Notes: generated by a model not told the origin, from the letters alone. Counted from the first letter of the stretch, positions 55,849 to 64,000 are shown. The stretch is DNA of 64,000 bases from JAPUME01 sp027294185 (GCA_963555835.3 CAUVWZ020000001.1:1054001-1118000), one strand, 5' to 3'. Translations and numbers: made by a program.

Positions 55849-56334
55849 CTAGCGCCAGTCGTTTTCCCTGGTGGCGGGAATCTCCTGAAATTCGGTGGAA
55901 CCCTGGCAGCAGGCGCAAGGGCCGGGTTGGACGGCGGTAATGTTGCAGATTTCACAATAGTAGCGAACCTTATAGAGCTGCCCGTCGCGAACCGTAAATA
56001 GCTTTACCACCTCAAACATCCCCTCGCCGTTGAGTCTTCCCTCCAGACGCATCTTTCGTCCTCGCAGATGCTCGTCGCGAAGCGTGGCCGCGAGGTGCTC
56101 CTGAGTGGCTTTAATACGATAGCGTCGTTGTCCGTCCACAAGAACCGGACTGCCGTCCTCAGCATGAACCAGCGTCCCATTAATGAACGCGGCAGGGGCC
56201 TGTTCCCCGCCGGATTGACCCTTCAGGTTACCCGCAGCAACCATCGAGACCATCAACATCAACGCCAGAAGGCCAAGCGACGATAGTAGGTAAAAGCGAG
56301 GAAAAGCTTCCGCGAGGATACCCCACGGCCTCAT
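55849..56334 (-). CDS. hypothetical membrane-anchored protein with C-terminal Cys motif
   Basis: 161 aa from ATG 56334; a TTG at 56364 would add ten residues. One N-terminal membrane segment ('YLLSSLGLLALMLMVSMVAA'). The middle part 'NGTLVHAEDGSPVLVDGQRR' to 'RGRKMRLEGRLN' looks like an OB-type beta barrel. The C-terminus 'YYCEICNITAVQPGPCACCQ' has CxxC and CxCC, probably a metal site. No family was recognised. It lies 50 bases after the next minus-strand gene, so it may be co-transcribed with it. Confidence 0.7.
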   Translation of the reverse strand: MRPWGILAEAFPRFYLLSSLGLLALMLMVSMVAAGNLKGQSGGEQAPAAFINGTLVHAEDGSPVLVDGQRRYRIKATQEHLAATLRDEHLRGRKMRLEGRLNGEGMFEVVKLFTVRDGQLYKVRYYCEICNITAVQPGPCACCQGSTEFQEIPATRENDWR

Positions 56335-56384
56335 TCTCAATTGATTGAACCCTTGCCGTATCAATTCAGTTTGCCAGTTTGCAT

Positions 56385-57077
56385 CTAGAATTCCGCCTGT
56401 CCCACAAGGATGATGGCGAAGGGGAATTCAGCTTCCGCACCACCCTCAGCCTGCGACCGGGAGCCGGTCCTAACGACCCAGTGTCCCGCGTCATCGGGCC
56501 CCACCCCAGGCTGGGCGGCGGTTTTTCCTTCCACCGGGGTCGCAAGGTTCAAGACCGCCGGGTGACCGGTCCCGGAGACTCTTGCGCTGAGTGCGACGAC
56601 TTCTGGGAAGCTGAGGAGCTTGTCGATGTCGGTATCGGCAGCGACGGGCACCAGCAGAACGAAGTCCCGGTACACGCTGACCCCCATATGGTTCCCGTCC
56701 TGGAGAACGTGCTGGTAGCGTAGGGAGTAGTAACCGGGTTGAATCGTTTGTCCCCGGAAGTCGGTGCCTCCCGAGGGGCAATGAAGCACGCCCAACCAGG
56801 CGCCCTTTTCGAGCGTGCCGTAGAGAACGTCGGAAGGGGTGTATCCGCCGGCCTTCGCCAACACCGGATCCCGAAGCCAAATTTCAAACAGCGCCTTGCC
56901 GGCGGCATCGAGAAGCCGTACCCCGTCTGTTTGAAGTGCCTCTCCCATAGCCGCGGACACGTCTGAGGCCGAGACTGCACCCACCGTTTCTACCTTGTAA
57001 TCCGCCGCGCCGGCAGCGAGAGCCGAACCCACCAGCCAGGCCGAAATCCAAACACTCAATACTATTTTACGGCGCAT
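56385..57077 (-). CDS. hypothetical exported protein
   Basis: 230 aa from ATG 57077, chosen because GGGGAGG lies five bases upstream; the frame opens at 57113. Signal peptide 'IVLSVWISAWLVGSALAAGA'. The mature part contains 'LFEIWLRDPVLAK', 'GTLEKGAWLGVLHCPSGGTD' and 'IQPGYYSLRYQHVLQDGNHM'. This layout resembles exported proteins of Acidobacteria whose family I cannot name. Its upstream neighbour ends in a strong terminator, so it probably has its own promoter. Confidence 0.72.
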   Translation of the reverse strand: MRRKIVLSVWISAWLVGSALAAGAADYKVETVGAVSASDVSAAMGEALQTDGVRLLDAAGKALFEIWLRDPVLAKAGGYTPSDVLYGTLEKGAWLGVLHCPSGGTDFRGQTIQPGYYSLRYQHVLQDGNHMGVSVYRDFVLLVPVAADTDIDKLLSFPEVVALSARVSGTGHPAVLNLATPVEGKTAAQPGVGPDDAGHWVVRTGSRSQAEGGAEAEFPFAIILVGQAEF

Positions 57078-57102
57078 ATTATCCTCCCCCTCCTGCTCCA
57101 TG

Positions 57103-57142
57103 TGAAAAAACAAACGGGAAGTTACATCCCGTAACTTCCCGT
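57103..57142 (-). terminator. factor-independent terminator of the DUF1326 gene
   Basis: A perfect 12-base stem (57114-57125 with 57131-57142) closes an ATCCC-type loop, and on the minus strand it is followed by TTTGTTTTTTC. It lies 35 bases after the DUF1326 gene stop. Confidence 0.85.
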
Positions 57143-57176
57143 CCTGCTTATTGAACTCACAGGGTTCCCAATCGTT

Positions 57177-57857
57177 CTAGCGTGCGAAGGTTCCCACAAA
57201 GGCGCTGCGCTTCCCGAACCGGCTCCAGGTAACGCCGAGCCCCTTACCCTTGTACTGGTCAAACAGGGAATAGGTCGCCATGAAGTGATCGAGCTCGGTG
57301 AGCGGCGGGTAGTAAACGAATTCGTTCCCGCAGAAATGGTCGCCCTCATTGTAGGGCCGCGTCTCGATGCTGGCCAGCAGGCCCGCATCAAGCCTTACAC
57401 GGCCATGGTTGCTGCCGGTGCCGACTTCAAGCTCGATCGGAACAGCTTCGGTGCTTACGACATCATCCAGCAGGCTTCCCGCCTCGGCGCGGGCAAAAGC
57501 TTCCAGAGCCGTACGCTGCTCGGAGGTGGCTTTCTGGTCAAAAATCAGTACCGCCTTGGCCGGATAGGGGCTGTGGAACGGGTCGCCCAGGGTGGAGCTG
57601 GCCTTTACCACGGCCACCACGCTAAGCCCGTCCAGATTGGTGCCCTTCCAGTCTCCCTCGGTAATTCTCCACGCCAGGATGGCTTCATCACCTACCAAAC
57701 CTACTTCCCCGTTCGCAAAGCACGGCCCCGTATAAACGTCCGCGCTGCGTACCTCCACGTAGTCCCCGCGGATACCGGCGGCGGCCGGCAAGGCCATCGC
57801 CGCCATCAGGACTAAACTTGCGGCAGCCAAAAATACACCAGATACACTCTTTCTCAT
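57177..57857 (-). CDS. exported DUF1326-family protein
   Basis: 226 aa from ATG 57857, with AAGGAGG nine bases upstream; an in-frame GTG three codons earlier overlaps that site. Signal peptide 'GVFLAAASLVLMAAMALPAAA'. The mature start 'GDYVEVRSADVYTGPCFANG' and 'AILAWRITEGDWKGTNLDGL' are typical of DUF1326, with the conserved Cys in 'GPCFANGE'. A second Cys lies in 'DHFCGNEFVYY'. Its role is unknown. It is followed by a strong terminator. Confidence 0.85.
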   Translation of the reverse strand: MRKSVSGVFLAAASLVLMAAMALPAAAGIRGDYVEVRSADVYTGPCFANGEVGLVGDEAILAWRITEGDWKGTNLDGLSVVAVVKASSTLGDPFHSPYPAKAVLIFDQKATSEQRTALEAFARAEAGSLLDDVVSTEAVPIELEVGTGSNHGRVRLDAGLLASIETRPYNEGDHFCGNEFVYYPPLTELDHFMATYSLFDQYKGKGLGVTWSRFGKRSAFVGTFAR

Positions 57858-58191
57858 CTCCTTCACCCTCCTTTATGACCTGTGTACCTATTCTACGCCC
57901 TGAACCTATTTATTCTCACCCATCCGATTTCCGTGGTCAAGAGCAAACGCGCAGGCCGGAACATGCTTCACCTAAAGCCTCGCAAATGCTTAAAAAGAAG
58001 CGGGAAAACTAATAACTTGGGACCGGGACTGATTTCCCAGTTTGGTGAGAGGGCGGGGAAGGAAGTTCCTCGGGCAGGCGGCAGCCCCCACTGCGGGTTC
58101 AATCCAATACCTTAAAAAGGGAGCAATTTCTTTCCCTAATGTACACTTCCCTTCAAACCCTCCGTGACGGCTGACACCCAGGGAAGACTAA
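57858..58191. other. intergenic spacer without recognised content
   Basis: 334 bases between the DUF1326 gene and the molybdenum hydroxylase operon, both minus strand. It must contain the promoter of the DUF1326 gene and the 3' end of the operon. CTTCCCT/AGGGAAG can pair around a long loop near 58150-58180, but no clear terminator is seen. Confidence 0.4.
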
Positions 58192-58413
58192 CTAGATTTT
58201 CTCAAAACATCCGCGACCGGTCTGGCAGCTATCGCCGTCGGCCACCTCTCCGTCCGGGCCCAGGCAGTTCTGGGTATGCGTGCACCAGAACGTGCCGTCG
58301 TTTGTTCCCTCGACGGTGGGGTCCACTTCCTCAACCTCGATGAACATTCCCTTCGTCCGCAGACGCCGGCAAAGCGAGAGGCCGGGGTAGAGAGTATGCA
58401 ATGGCTCATACAT
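58192..58413 (-). CDS. small Cys-containing protein of the molybdenum hydroxylase operon
   Basis: 73 aa. 'MYEPLHTLYPGLSLCRRLRT' opens the protein; the second half 'TFWCTHTQNCLGPDGEVADG' and 'SCQTGRGCFE' carries four Cys after Cys15. The spacing C-x5-C-x12-C-x5-C could bind a metal or form disulfides. It starts three bases after the FAD-subunit stop, so it is translated with the operon. The tight coupling suggests an accessory or maturation role for the enzyme. No signal peptide. Family not identified. Confidence 0.75.
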   Translation of the reverse strand: MYEPLHTLYPGLSLCRRLRTKGMFIEVEEVDPTVEGTNDGTFWCTHTQNCLGPDGEVADGDSCQTGRGCFEKI

Positions 58414-58416
58414 GGT

Positions 58417-59406
58417 TTAGACCGCTCCTTCCGCCGCCTGCAGGATGGCGCGCTTCACCGCCACCGCCGCAAGCCGCACCTTGTAGGCGTTCTTGCTGAG
58501 GGGTTTCGCCCTGCGAACCGCTGCCGACCCGGCCCGGGCGGCGACCTCTTCGGTCAGGTTCTTTCCGGCCAGTGCCCTTTCGGCGTCGCGGGAGGGCCAT
58601 GGGGTGGGAGCCACATGTCCCAGCACAACACGGGCGCTCTCGACGGTCGCACCGTTGAGTTTCAGAACGACCGAGGCAGCCGCCAGAGGCCAGTCGAGCG
58701 CTTCCCTCTGACGGACTTCATAGGTGGCACTCCGAGCCCCCCCTGCCGGAGGCACCAGAACCTCCGTCAAGATTTCGTTCGCCTTCAGAACGTTCTCATG
58801 ATCCCCGTCCGCGCGAGGCGCGACGAAGAATGTGCTCAGGGGGACTTCCCCCGCCCCCTGCGGCCCGAGAATCCGAACCCGAGCCCCCAGGGCAACCAGC
58901 GCCGGGGCCAGGCTCGAAGGATTCAGGAAATAGGCGGGACCGGAGTTGCCAAGAATGGCGTGGTAACGGTTGTCACCATTCGGCACCAGCGACTTTCCGT
59001 CCTGCCCCCGGGCCAACAATCCGAAGCCGCCCCGGTAATACCAGCAACGGGGCCGCTGGCAAAGGTCGCCTCCCACGGTTCCCCGGCTGCGAATCTGGGG
59101 GCTGGTGACTCCCTCGGCCGCCTGGACGAGCCCCGGGTATTCCCGGCGGACATCGCCGTTTTCGATCAACTCATCGAGCGTGGCCAAAGCACCAAGCCGC
59201 AGCCCGGAGGAAGCGTCGTAGCTCACGCCTCCCAGCTCCTTTACCGAACTCAAGCTCACGACCCGCTTCGGCGTTTCGACGTAGTCCTTCATCAAGCTGA
59301 GCAGGTCGGTTCCACCGGCCAACACCGCCGTCTTTCCCCACTCACCCTCCAGCAACTTGACCACTTCCTCTTTCGATTGGGGATGGGCATATTCGAAGGC
59401 TTCCAT
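58417..59406 (-). CDS. xanthine dehydrogenase family FAD-binding subunit
   Basis: 329 aa. 'AVLAGGTDLLSLMKDYVETP' is the FAD pyrophosphate motif, and 'IRSRGTVGGDLCQRPRCWYY' the second FAD contact, followed by 'NRYHAILGNSGPAYFLNPSS'. The C-terminal CO_dh_flav_C domain begins near residue 190. Only two Cys lie around the 'QRPRCWYY' loop, so an extra [4Fe-4S] cluster as in PaoB-type subunits appears unlikely. Its ATG overlaps the stop of the molybdopterin subunit by one base (TGATG). Confidence 0.92.
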   Translation of the reverse strand: MEAFEYAHPQSKEEVVKLLEGEWGKTAVLAGGTDLLSLMKDYVETPKRVVSLSSVKELGGVSYDASSGLRLGALATLDELIENGDVRREYPGLVQAAEGVTSPQIRSRGTVGGDLCQRPRCWYYRGGFGLLARGQDGKSLVPNGDNRYHAILGNSGPAYFLNPSSLAPALVALGARVRILGPQGAGEVPLSTFFVAPRADGDHENVLKANEILTEVLVPPAGGARSATYEVRQREALDWPLAAASVVLKLNGATVESARVVLGHVAPTPWPSRDAERALAGKNLTEEVAARAGSAAVRRAKPLSKNAYKVRLAAVAVKRAILQAAEGAV

Positions 59407-61541
59407 CAGGCAACCCCTCCTTTCTCCAAAGCCGCCAAAACCTTGTCGGGAGTAAGCGGCAGAGTAGGTACACGGACGCCGATGGCATTGGCGACCGCAT
59501 TGGCAATGGCCGCGCCGGGTGAGATCACCGGCGGCTCGCCCAATCCGATAACTCCCCGCTCGTCATAGCCGGGTCCGGTCATCATGTGGACAACAATCTC
59601 GCCGATATCACCGATCCCGGCCAGCCGGTAGAACTCCATGTTGGGATTGAGCATTTGCCCGGTGGCGTCGTCCATGACCTTTTCTTCATACAGCGAATAG
59701 GTGATGCCCATGATCACGGCTCCATAAACCTGGCTTTCCGCCGTTTTCATGTTGAAGATCAGGCCGCAATCCTGCACGGCCACGAATTTCTCCATTCTTA
59801 CGACGCCGGTTTCGGTATCCACGCTGACTTCCGCCATCTGGATGCCGCCGACGCCGCTCGAGTTGAGGCTTCCCTCTCCGGGATTCTTGCCCGTGGTCGT
59901 GATCGAGTTAACACCCAACCGACCGCATGCCTGCTTCCAGGAGAGACTCTTCGATGAATCCCCTTTCACCTGAATGCGACCGCCGGCAATCTCCAACTGG
60001 TCCGGCGTCGTGGCAAGCGCGGGCGCCGTACGAGCCAGCAACTGTTCCAGCGCATCCTGGGCCCCCCGCCGTGTTGCGGAGCTGACCCCGCCCACCGTAG
60101 TGCTGCCGCCGGATGCTCCGGAGGCCGGGAAGCGATTGTCGCCCAGGTTGACCCGAATGTCTTCCACCGCCAGCCCGAGGGTTTCCGCCGCCGCGATGGC
60201 GATGATGGTCCGAGTCCCAGTGCCCAGGTCCTGGCTCCCCAGGCTCACTTCCACCGAGCCGTCCGGATGGATGGCAAAGTTGCAGGTGCTATTGTGGCTG
60301 CGACCACCCCAGGTATGCATGCCCAGTCCCATTCCGTAGGCCCTGTACCCGGAACGCTTCTGGCCTCGGGGACGCCACTTCTTTCTCCAATCCATCAGCT
60401 CGGCGCCTTTCAGGAACTCCTCGCGGTAAACCTTTCCTCGCTCCCCCGCCAGGTCCACATTCTTCAATGCCAGGTCGAGGGGGTCCATGTTCAGCTTGGC
60501 CGCCAGATCATCCATGGCTCCCATCGTGACCAGGCAAGCCTGGGGATGGTTCGGCGCTCGCCAGGCGCGCGAGCCACCGATGTTGGTGGAAATGAAAGTA
60601 TGCTTTTTCTTCTGATGGGGAATGCCGGTGAGCACGTAGGGCAGCGGAGGAACACCCGCTCCGCCCACGCCTCCGGTTCCCCACGATTCCGATTCCCAGC
60701 CGGTGATCGTGCCGTCCTTGCTGGCGGATACCTTCACATTCGCGAATAGCGACGGCCGCCCGCCGGCCACCATCAGTTCCGAATCGCGATCGAGCATCAT
60801 TTTGACCGGCGCTCCGGCCATCTTCGCCAACCTCGCGCACTCGACGCCCCAACGGTCGATGCCGAACTTGCTGCCGAACCCGCCGCCCATGTTCTGGCAA
60901 TAGACGCGAATGTTCGGGACGGGTATCTCCAGCGCCTCGCCAAGCTGGCCTCCAATTCCGGAAACCGCCTGGGTTGAGGCCCAGACCGTCAGGTTCTCAT
61001 CGTCATCCCAGCCGACAATCTGTCCGTGCGGCTCCAGGCAACAATGGGTAATCACCGCCTGGCCGTAGTAGCCTTCCAAGACGGCATCGGCGTCCTGGAA
61101 TGCCTGTTCCGGCTCTCCCTTGCGCTGCTCCTGCGCCGGCCGTGCTCTATCGCCTACCTTGCTCAGGTCCTCTTCATTGACCACGTGGGGCAGCACTTCG
61201 TATTCAACTTTGATCCGCCTCAGAGCGTCTTCGGCAATCTCCTCGCTGAGGGCGGCTACACCCACAAGTTCGTCTCCGGCCCATTTGATTTCGGTGCCGG
61301 CCTCCTGAATGACCCGGACCGCTTTCACACCGGGAAGGCTCTCAGCTTCGCTGGTGTCAATGCTCTTGATCTTCGCGTGCGCGTGCGGGGAGCGGAGAAT
61401 CTTCCCGTAGAGCATTCCGTTGAGATTCACGTCGTAGGTGTACCTGGCGTTACCGGAAACCTTGCCCGGTCCGTCCACGCGACGGATGCGGCCCCCGATC
61501 AGACTTCTTTTTCCCGCTTCAGGCCAATTGTACTCAGCCAT
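59406..61541 (-). CDS. xanthine dehydrogenase family molybdopterin-binding subunit
   Basis: 711 aa. The N-terminal a/b-hammerhead ('LYGKILRSPHAHAKIKSID') leads to the cofactor region with 'NMGGGFGSKFGIDRWGVECA', 'GSRAWRAPNHPQ' and 'GTGTRTIIAIAAAETLG'. The catalytic Glu is in 'GVIGLGEPPVISP' near the C-terminus. Substrates of this group are aldehydes, purines or N-heterocycles. It overlaps the Fe-S subunit by eight bases. Its short length (about 710) matches PaoC/isoquinoline-type large subunits rather than purine hydroxylases. Confidence 0.94.
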   Translation of the reverse strand: MAEYNWPEAGKRSLIGGRIRRVDGPGKVSGNARYTYDVNLNGMLYGKILRSPHAHAKIKSIDTSEAESLPGVKAVRVIQEAGTEIKWAGDELVGVAALSEEIAEDALRRIKVEYEVLPHVVNEEDLSKVGDRARPAQEQRKGEPEQAFQDADAVLEGYYGQAVITHCCLEPHGQIVGWDDDENLTVWASTQAVSGIGGQLGEALEIPVPNIRVYCQNMGGGFGSKFGIDRWGVECARLAKMAGAPVKMMLDRDSELMVAGGRPSLFANVKVSASKDGTITGWESESWGTGGVGGAGVPPLPYVLTGIPHQKKKHTFISTNIGGSRAWRAPNHPQACLVTMGAMDDLAAKLNMDPLDLALKNVDLAGERGKVYREEFLKGAELMDWRKKWRPRGQKRSGYRAYGMGLGMHTWGGRSHNSTCNFAIHPDGSVEVSLGSQDLGTGTRTIIAIAAAETLGLAVEDIRVNLGDNRFPASGASGGSTTVGGVSSATRRGAQDALEQLLARTAPALATTPDQLEIAGGRIQVKGDSSKSLSWKQACGRLGVNSITTTGKNPGEGSLNSSGVGGIQMAEVSVDTETGVVRMEKFVAVQDCGLIFNMKTAESQVYGAVIMGITYSLYEEKVMDDATGQMLNPNMEFYRLAGIGDIGEIVVHMMTGPGYDERGVIGLGEPPVISPGAAIANAVANAIGVRVPTLPLTPDKVLAALEKGGVA

Positions 61542-62208
61542 AGAGAGGTCCTCCTTTCAAAGCCCTGGCCGCATCCATCACGGCCTTTCGGACTCCCACG
61601 TAGGTTCCGCAGCGGCAGAGGTTCCCTCCCAGCCCCCGTCGAATTTCCTCAGGAGTGGGATTGGGGTTCTTGTCCAGGAAAGCCTTCGAAGCCATGACAA
61701 ATCCGGGCGTGCAGAAGCCGCACTGCTGGGCATCGTTTTCGACGAAGGCCGCTTGCACCGGATGGAGCTTCCCGTGGCGCATCAGGCTTTCCACCGTCCG
61801 AATCCTGCTGCCTTGCGCCTCGATGGCCAGCACCGAGCAAGCGTAAACCGGCTTGCCGTCCAAAAGGACCGTGCAGGCACCACAGGTGCTGCGGTCGCAG
61901 ACCTTCTTGGCGCCCGTTATATCCAGATGGTTCCGCAGCGCATCGAGCAGCGTCACCCGCGGCTCCAGACTCAACGCGTGCTTCCTTCCATTGACCCGAA
62001 GCTTGATGGGAACTTTCCCCGGGCCTGCGACTTCAGCCGCCGGTGAAGCTTGTGCGGACTGAACCACACCTGTTCCGACCAGCACGCCGCCGGAAACCGC
62101 AACGCTCGCGCCTCTTAGGAAATCCCGCCGGCTGACACCGGTGCCGGGACCTGTCCTGGCAGGGGACTTAATTTTTCCCGTTCCCTTCGGCCCCTTTCGC
62201 TTTCGCAT
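61534..62208 (-). CDS. Tat-exported [2Fe-2S] subunit of molybdenum hydroxylase
   Basis: 224 aa. A long basic n-region leads to the Tat motif 'SRRDFLRGASVAVSGGVLVG', so the assembled enzyme is periplasmic, as with PaoABC. The ferredoxin domain has 'CDRSTCGACTVLLDGKPVYAC' sites for the first [2Fe-2S] cluster, and 'QCGFCTPGF' with 'NLCRCGTY' for the second. Operon order is Fe-S, Mo, FAD, small protein. PaoD- or MocA-type maturation genes are not in the window. Confidence 0.94.
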   Translation of the reverse strand: MRKRKGPKGTGKIKSPARTGPGTGVSRRDFLRGASVAVSGGVLVGTGVVQSAQASPAAEVAGPGKVPIKLRVNGRKHALSLEPRVTLLDALRNHLDITGAKKVCDRSTCGACTVLLDGKPVYACSVLAIEAQGSRIRTVESLMRHGKLHPVQAAFVENDAQQCGFCTPGFVMASKAFLDKNPNPTPEEIRRGLGGNLCRCGTYVGVRKAVMDAARALKGGPLYG

Positions 62209-62446
62209 GATTCGCTCCTCTCTTCAGGCCTTCACGAGTTCAAAAGATCTAAGTTGGAGGGCCGGGCAGGAGGAAAGACATCAATCCTTTCCCCGACCCT
62301 TGCACCATCGGTTTACCTGGACCCGTCGGTCTCCATGGACCCGTCCCATGCTCGCGGGACTGCAATCCATCGTACCTCTTCAATATCTGGATAGCAGACG
62401 TATTATATTCACCCCAGGGGGCAGTCTCAAGGAAAGAAGTGGCAAT

Positions 62447-62740
62447 TTACAACCTTTTTTCCGGGCAGACCCTGCCGCCGAAACTTAATCTTTGAAAGTC
62501 AGTGGTTTGGTCGTCCTCAGTTACACCATTACTATCAGTAACTTGCAGCACATATCCCGGCTCGTGCCCAGGGCTTGGTTGCGCCTGGGTTGCATTTGGT
62601 TGCGGACTTGTTTTCGAGTCCAAGCGGTCTATCCATCGGATGTCTGCCCCAGGGATGAGGTGGCCGTAAACGTCAACCGTGATTTGGATCGAGCTATGAC
62701 CCATCTGCTCCTTCACGTAGGGCAAGGGGGCACGCTGGAT
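62447..62740 (-). pseudogene. C-terminal fragment of a tyrosine recombinase (phage integrase)
   Basis: The frame reads 'PYVKEQMGHSSIQITVDVYG' then 'HLIPGADIRWIDRLD' and a hydrophilic tail to 62447. This is the end of the catalytic domain with the active-site Tyr in 'VDVYGH' and the preceding His in 'MGHSS'. The rest of the integrase (more than 200 residues) is absent. The break falls at about 62740, beside the resolvase fragment. It is not functional. Confidence 0.8.
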
Positions 62741-62904
62741 TGAGGAATGCTAGGGCCAAAGGGAAGCGCCTCGGCAGGCCCCGTGTTGCCGTAGACGCCG
62801 CTACAGTGGCCCGCCTTCGTGCCCAAGGGTGCCCCATACGTGAGATTGCAGCTAGGTTGGGGTGCTCTCTTGGCTTTGTTCATAAAACCCTGGGAAATAG
62901 TTAA
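62734..62904 (+). pseudogene. C-terminal fragment of a serine recombinase (resolvase/invertase)
   Basis: The frame reads 'AGLRNARAKGKRLGRPRVAV' then 'DAATVARLRAQGCPIREIAA' and 'RLGCSLGFVHKTLGNS', ending at TAA 62902-62904. This is the linker and DNA-binding helix-turn-helix of a resolvase. The catalytic domain is absent. No start codon or ribosome-binding site exists for it. It adjoins the oppositely oriented integrase fragment. Confidence 0.75.
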
Positions 62905-63006
62905 TGCACACCCGTTGAAATCACGCCACTTAGAAGTCCCGCCTCAGCGTTCATTTAACATATGTTTTTCGTAGACCTCAAAGCGGTCCACGAGTTCCTG
63001 CGCCGG

Positions 63007-63813
63007 TTAGGCGGCACCCGCGATTCCGGTCCGTCGAAGAAGCCAAATAGCTTCCGTAGTGGCATTATTGAGGAAATCATATTCGGCTTCCTGGGACCTG
63101 AGAAACTTCTTTAGCTGGTCACGATACTGCGGTTGGGTCCCGGAGAGCCCTTGAACCCTTTTGCGAATGCTTCCTAAATCATGAAGGTTCTGCTGCGTGA
63201 ATTCTTCGCTGGAGACAAGGATCTCTCGCACCATAGCGTCGCCGTGCGCGGTGAGTTGCCGAACCATCTCATCGTGAGGCTGGTAGTATTCGTACCCCTT
63301 GAACTTGGTATTAGGTGGAATCGATTGCTTCAAAAAGCAATCACTGATCACGATATAGCCATCGGGACGGGTGCACAGCCTTATGGCGCCGATGCAGTCG
63401 GAGTAGTCACCGTAGAGCCCAGCACCGACGCCAGCGAAAACCGTGGCATCGAAGGGATCGAGCTCCTGGACGACATCTCGAATGTCGGCTACCTCGAATG
63501 AACAAAGATGATCGACGCTCGCGGCACGGGCGCCGGCTACGGCCTCTTTGAGAAACGGCTCAAAGAGATCGACCCCTCTAACTTGATAGCCGAGTTCCCG
63601 AGCGATGGCGATGGAGATTGCCCCTTTTCCACAACCCAGATCAACTACCGCCGCCCGTTGGGGTAGCTCTGCCGATTCTCCGAGGATGGTAACGACCTTT
63701 TCGGGCGAGCTGCCAAGCGCCTCGAAGTCTGCGAGCAGGGCCGGAAGCAGCGGCAATAGTTCGGGATCTGCTCCGAATGTCTCAGCCACCAGCTCTTGCC
63801 TTTGCCGTACCAT
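63007..63813 (-). CDS. class I SAM-dependent methyltransferase
   Basis: 268 aa. The SAM-binding motif I is 'AAVVDLGCGKGAISIAIARE', then 'VRGVDLFEPFLKEA' (acidic end of strand 2) and 'FEVADIRDV'. 'RLCTRPDGYIVISDCFLKQS' is motif III. The C-terminal part is helical and looks substrate-specific. The acceptor cannot be read; the form is common in small-molecule or ubiquinone-type methylases. It lies next to the recombinase scar and could be carried by past insertion. Confidence 0.87.
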   Translation of the reverse strand: MVRQRQELVAETFGADPELLPLLPALLADFEALGSSPEKVVTILGESAELPQRAAVVDLGCGKGAISIAIARELGYQVRGVDLFEPFLKEAVAGARAASVDHLCSFEVADIRDVVQELDPFDATVFAGVGAGLYGDYSDCIGAIRLCTRPDGYIVISDCFLKQSIPPNTKFKGYEYYQPHDEMVRQLTAHGDAMVREILVSSEEFTQQNLHDLGSIRKRVQGLSGTQPQYRDQLKKFLRSQEAEYDFLNNATTEAIWLLRRTGIAGAA

Positions 63814-63962
63814 CCAAGTCCCAGGCCGTCTAATCCGGAATTAGTTTTTTAACTCTCCGGCAGTTGCAATTATACACGCGGTTTCCTCCAGTCGAGCCCT
63901 CCGGGATTCCCCTCCATCGCGGCCATGGCGATGTGAGCTTGGTACAGGAGGGCGACTGGCGT

Positions 63963-64000
63963 ATGATTGTGCGCAAAGGTAAAGTTGAAATCGGAAATAC
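63963..64000 (+). CDS. possible 5' end of a gene running off the window
   Basis: ATG 63963 has AGGAGGG about 11 bases upstream and reads 'MIVRKGKVEIGN' to the window edge. An upstream in-frame GTG at 63933 also exists. Only 12 codons are visible, so this is a weak call. Confidence 0.25.
   Translation, partial: MIVRKGKVEIGN

Noticed and set aside
57858..58191. tRNA or riboswitch in the spacer (a GGTTCAATCC string occurs near 58090)
   Set aside because: No cloverleaf partner arms or acceptor stem can be drawn around it.

Overview
The window reads as bacterial chromosome, GC-rich and dense with genes on both strands. No rRNA, tRNA, CRISPR array or intact mobile element was recognised. The gene set points to an Acidobacteriota-like (or similarly deep-branching Gram-negative) heterotroph: kdsB implies an LPS-type outer membrane, and there are a GSDH-type propeller/HEAT/cytochrome c lipoprotein, several Tat or Sec exported enzymes, a complete coenzyme F420 pathway, a TreT-type trehalose synthase and a RRM protein with a Gly-rich tail. 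The phylum is inferred from gene content only; no marker phylogeny could be run.

Layout. 0-9.5 kb: a creatinase-like M24 protein cut by the window edge, an exported phosphodiester glycosidase and amidohydrolase pair, the propeller/HEAT/cytochrome lipoprotein, an SDR, and a PEGA-domain gene followed by a CsgG-like gene broken by an amber codon. 9.5-18.3 kb: acetoacetyl-CoA synthetase, RRM and cold-shock proteins, a 1 kb spacer, treT and a five-PAS hybrid histidine kinase. 18.6-25.8 kb: yggX, an ATP-grasp enzyme with a radical SAM gene, an exported unknown and a DUF255 thioredoxin-fold protein. 25.9-36.1 kb: an F420 region with a PPOX F420-dependent oxidoreductase, cofG-cofH, cofC-cofD-cofE-npdG and a tandem SagB-type nitroreductase. 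36-46.7 kb: SDR, enoyl-CoA hydratase, gatB, a peroxiredoxin, panB-panC and ruvA-ruvB-folK-dNK. 46.7-58 kb: mostly exported or envelope proteins, kdsB, an AIR-synthase-like protein and an orphan gluconate dehydrogenase subunit 3. 58-62.2 kb: a Tat-exported molybdenum hydroxylase operon. 62.4-64 kb: a scar of two truncated recombinases, a methyltransferase and the window end.

The main discovery is that two genes that look truncated are selenoprotein genes read through UGA. The radical SAM gene ends ...Cys-UGA-Ala-Glu-Pro..., a CUAEP tail, and is followed by a SECIS-like hairpin with an AGGUC loop. The PrxQ/BCP peroxiredoxin has UGA exactly where the peroxidatic Cys belongs and a SECIS-like hairpin with a GUU loop just downstream. 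The host must therefore carry selA, selB, selC and selD elsewhere.

Decayed genes are also visible: a CsgG gene with an internal TAG, a dihydrodipicolinate-synthase-family gene with its whole middle deleted but both ends still in frame behind panC, an SCP2 fragment, and the recombinase scar. The F420 genes form a coherent module: CofG/CofH make the deazaflavin, CofC/CofD attach the phospholactyl-type side chain, CofE adds glutamate, NpdG links F420 to NADP, and the PPOX protein is a probable consumer.
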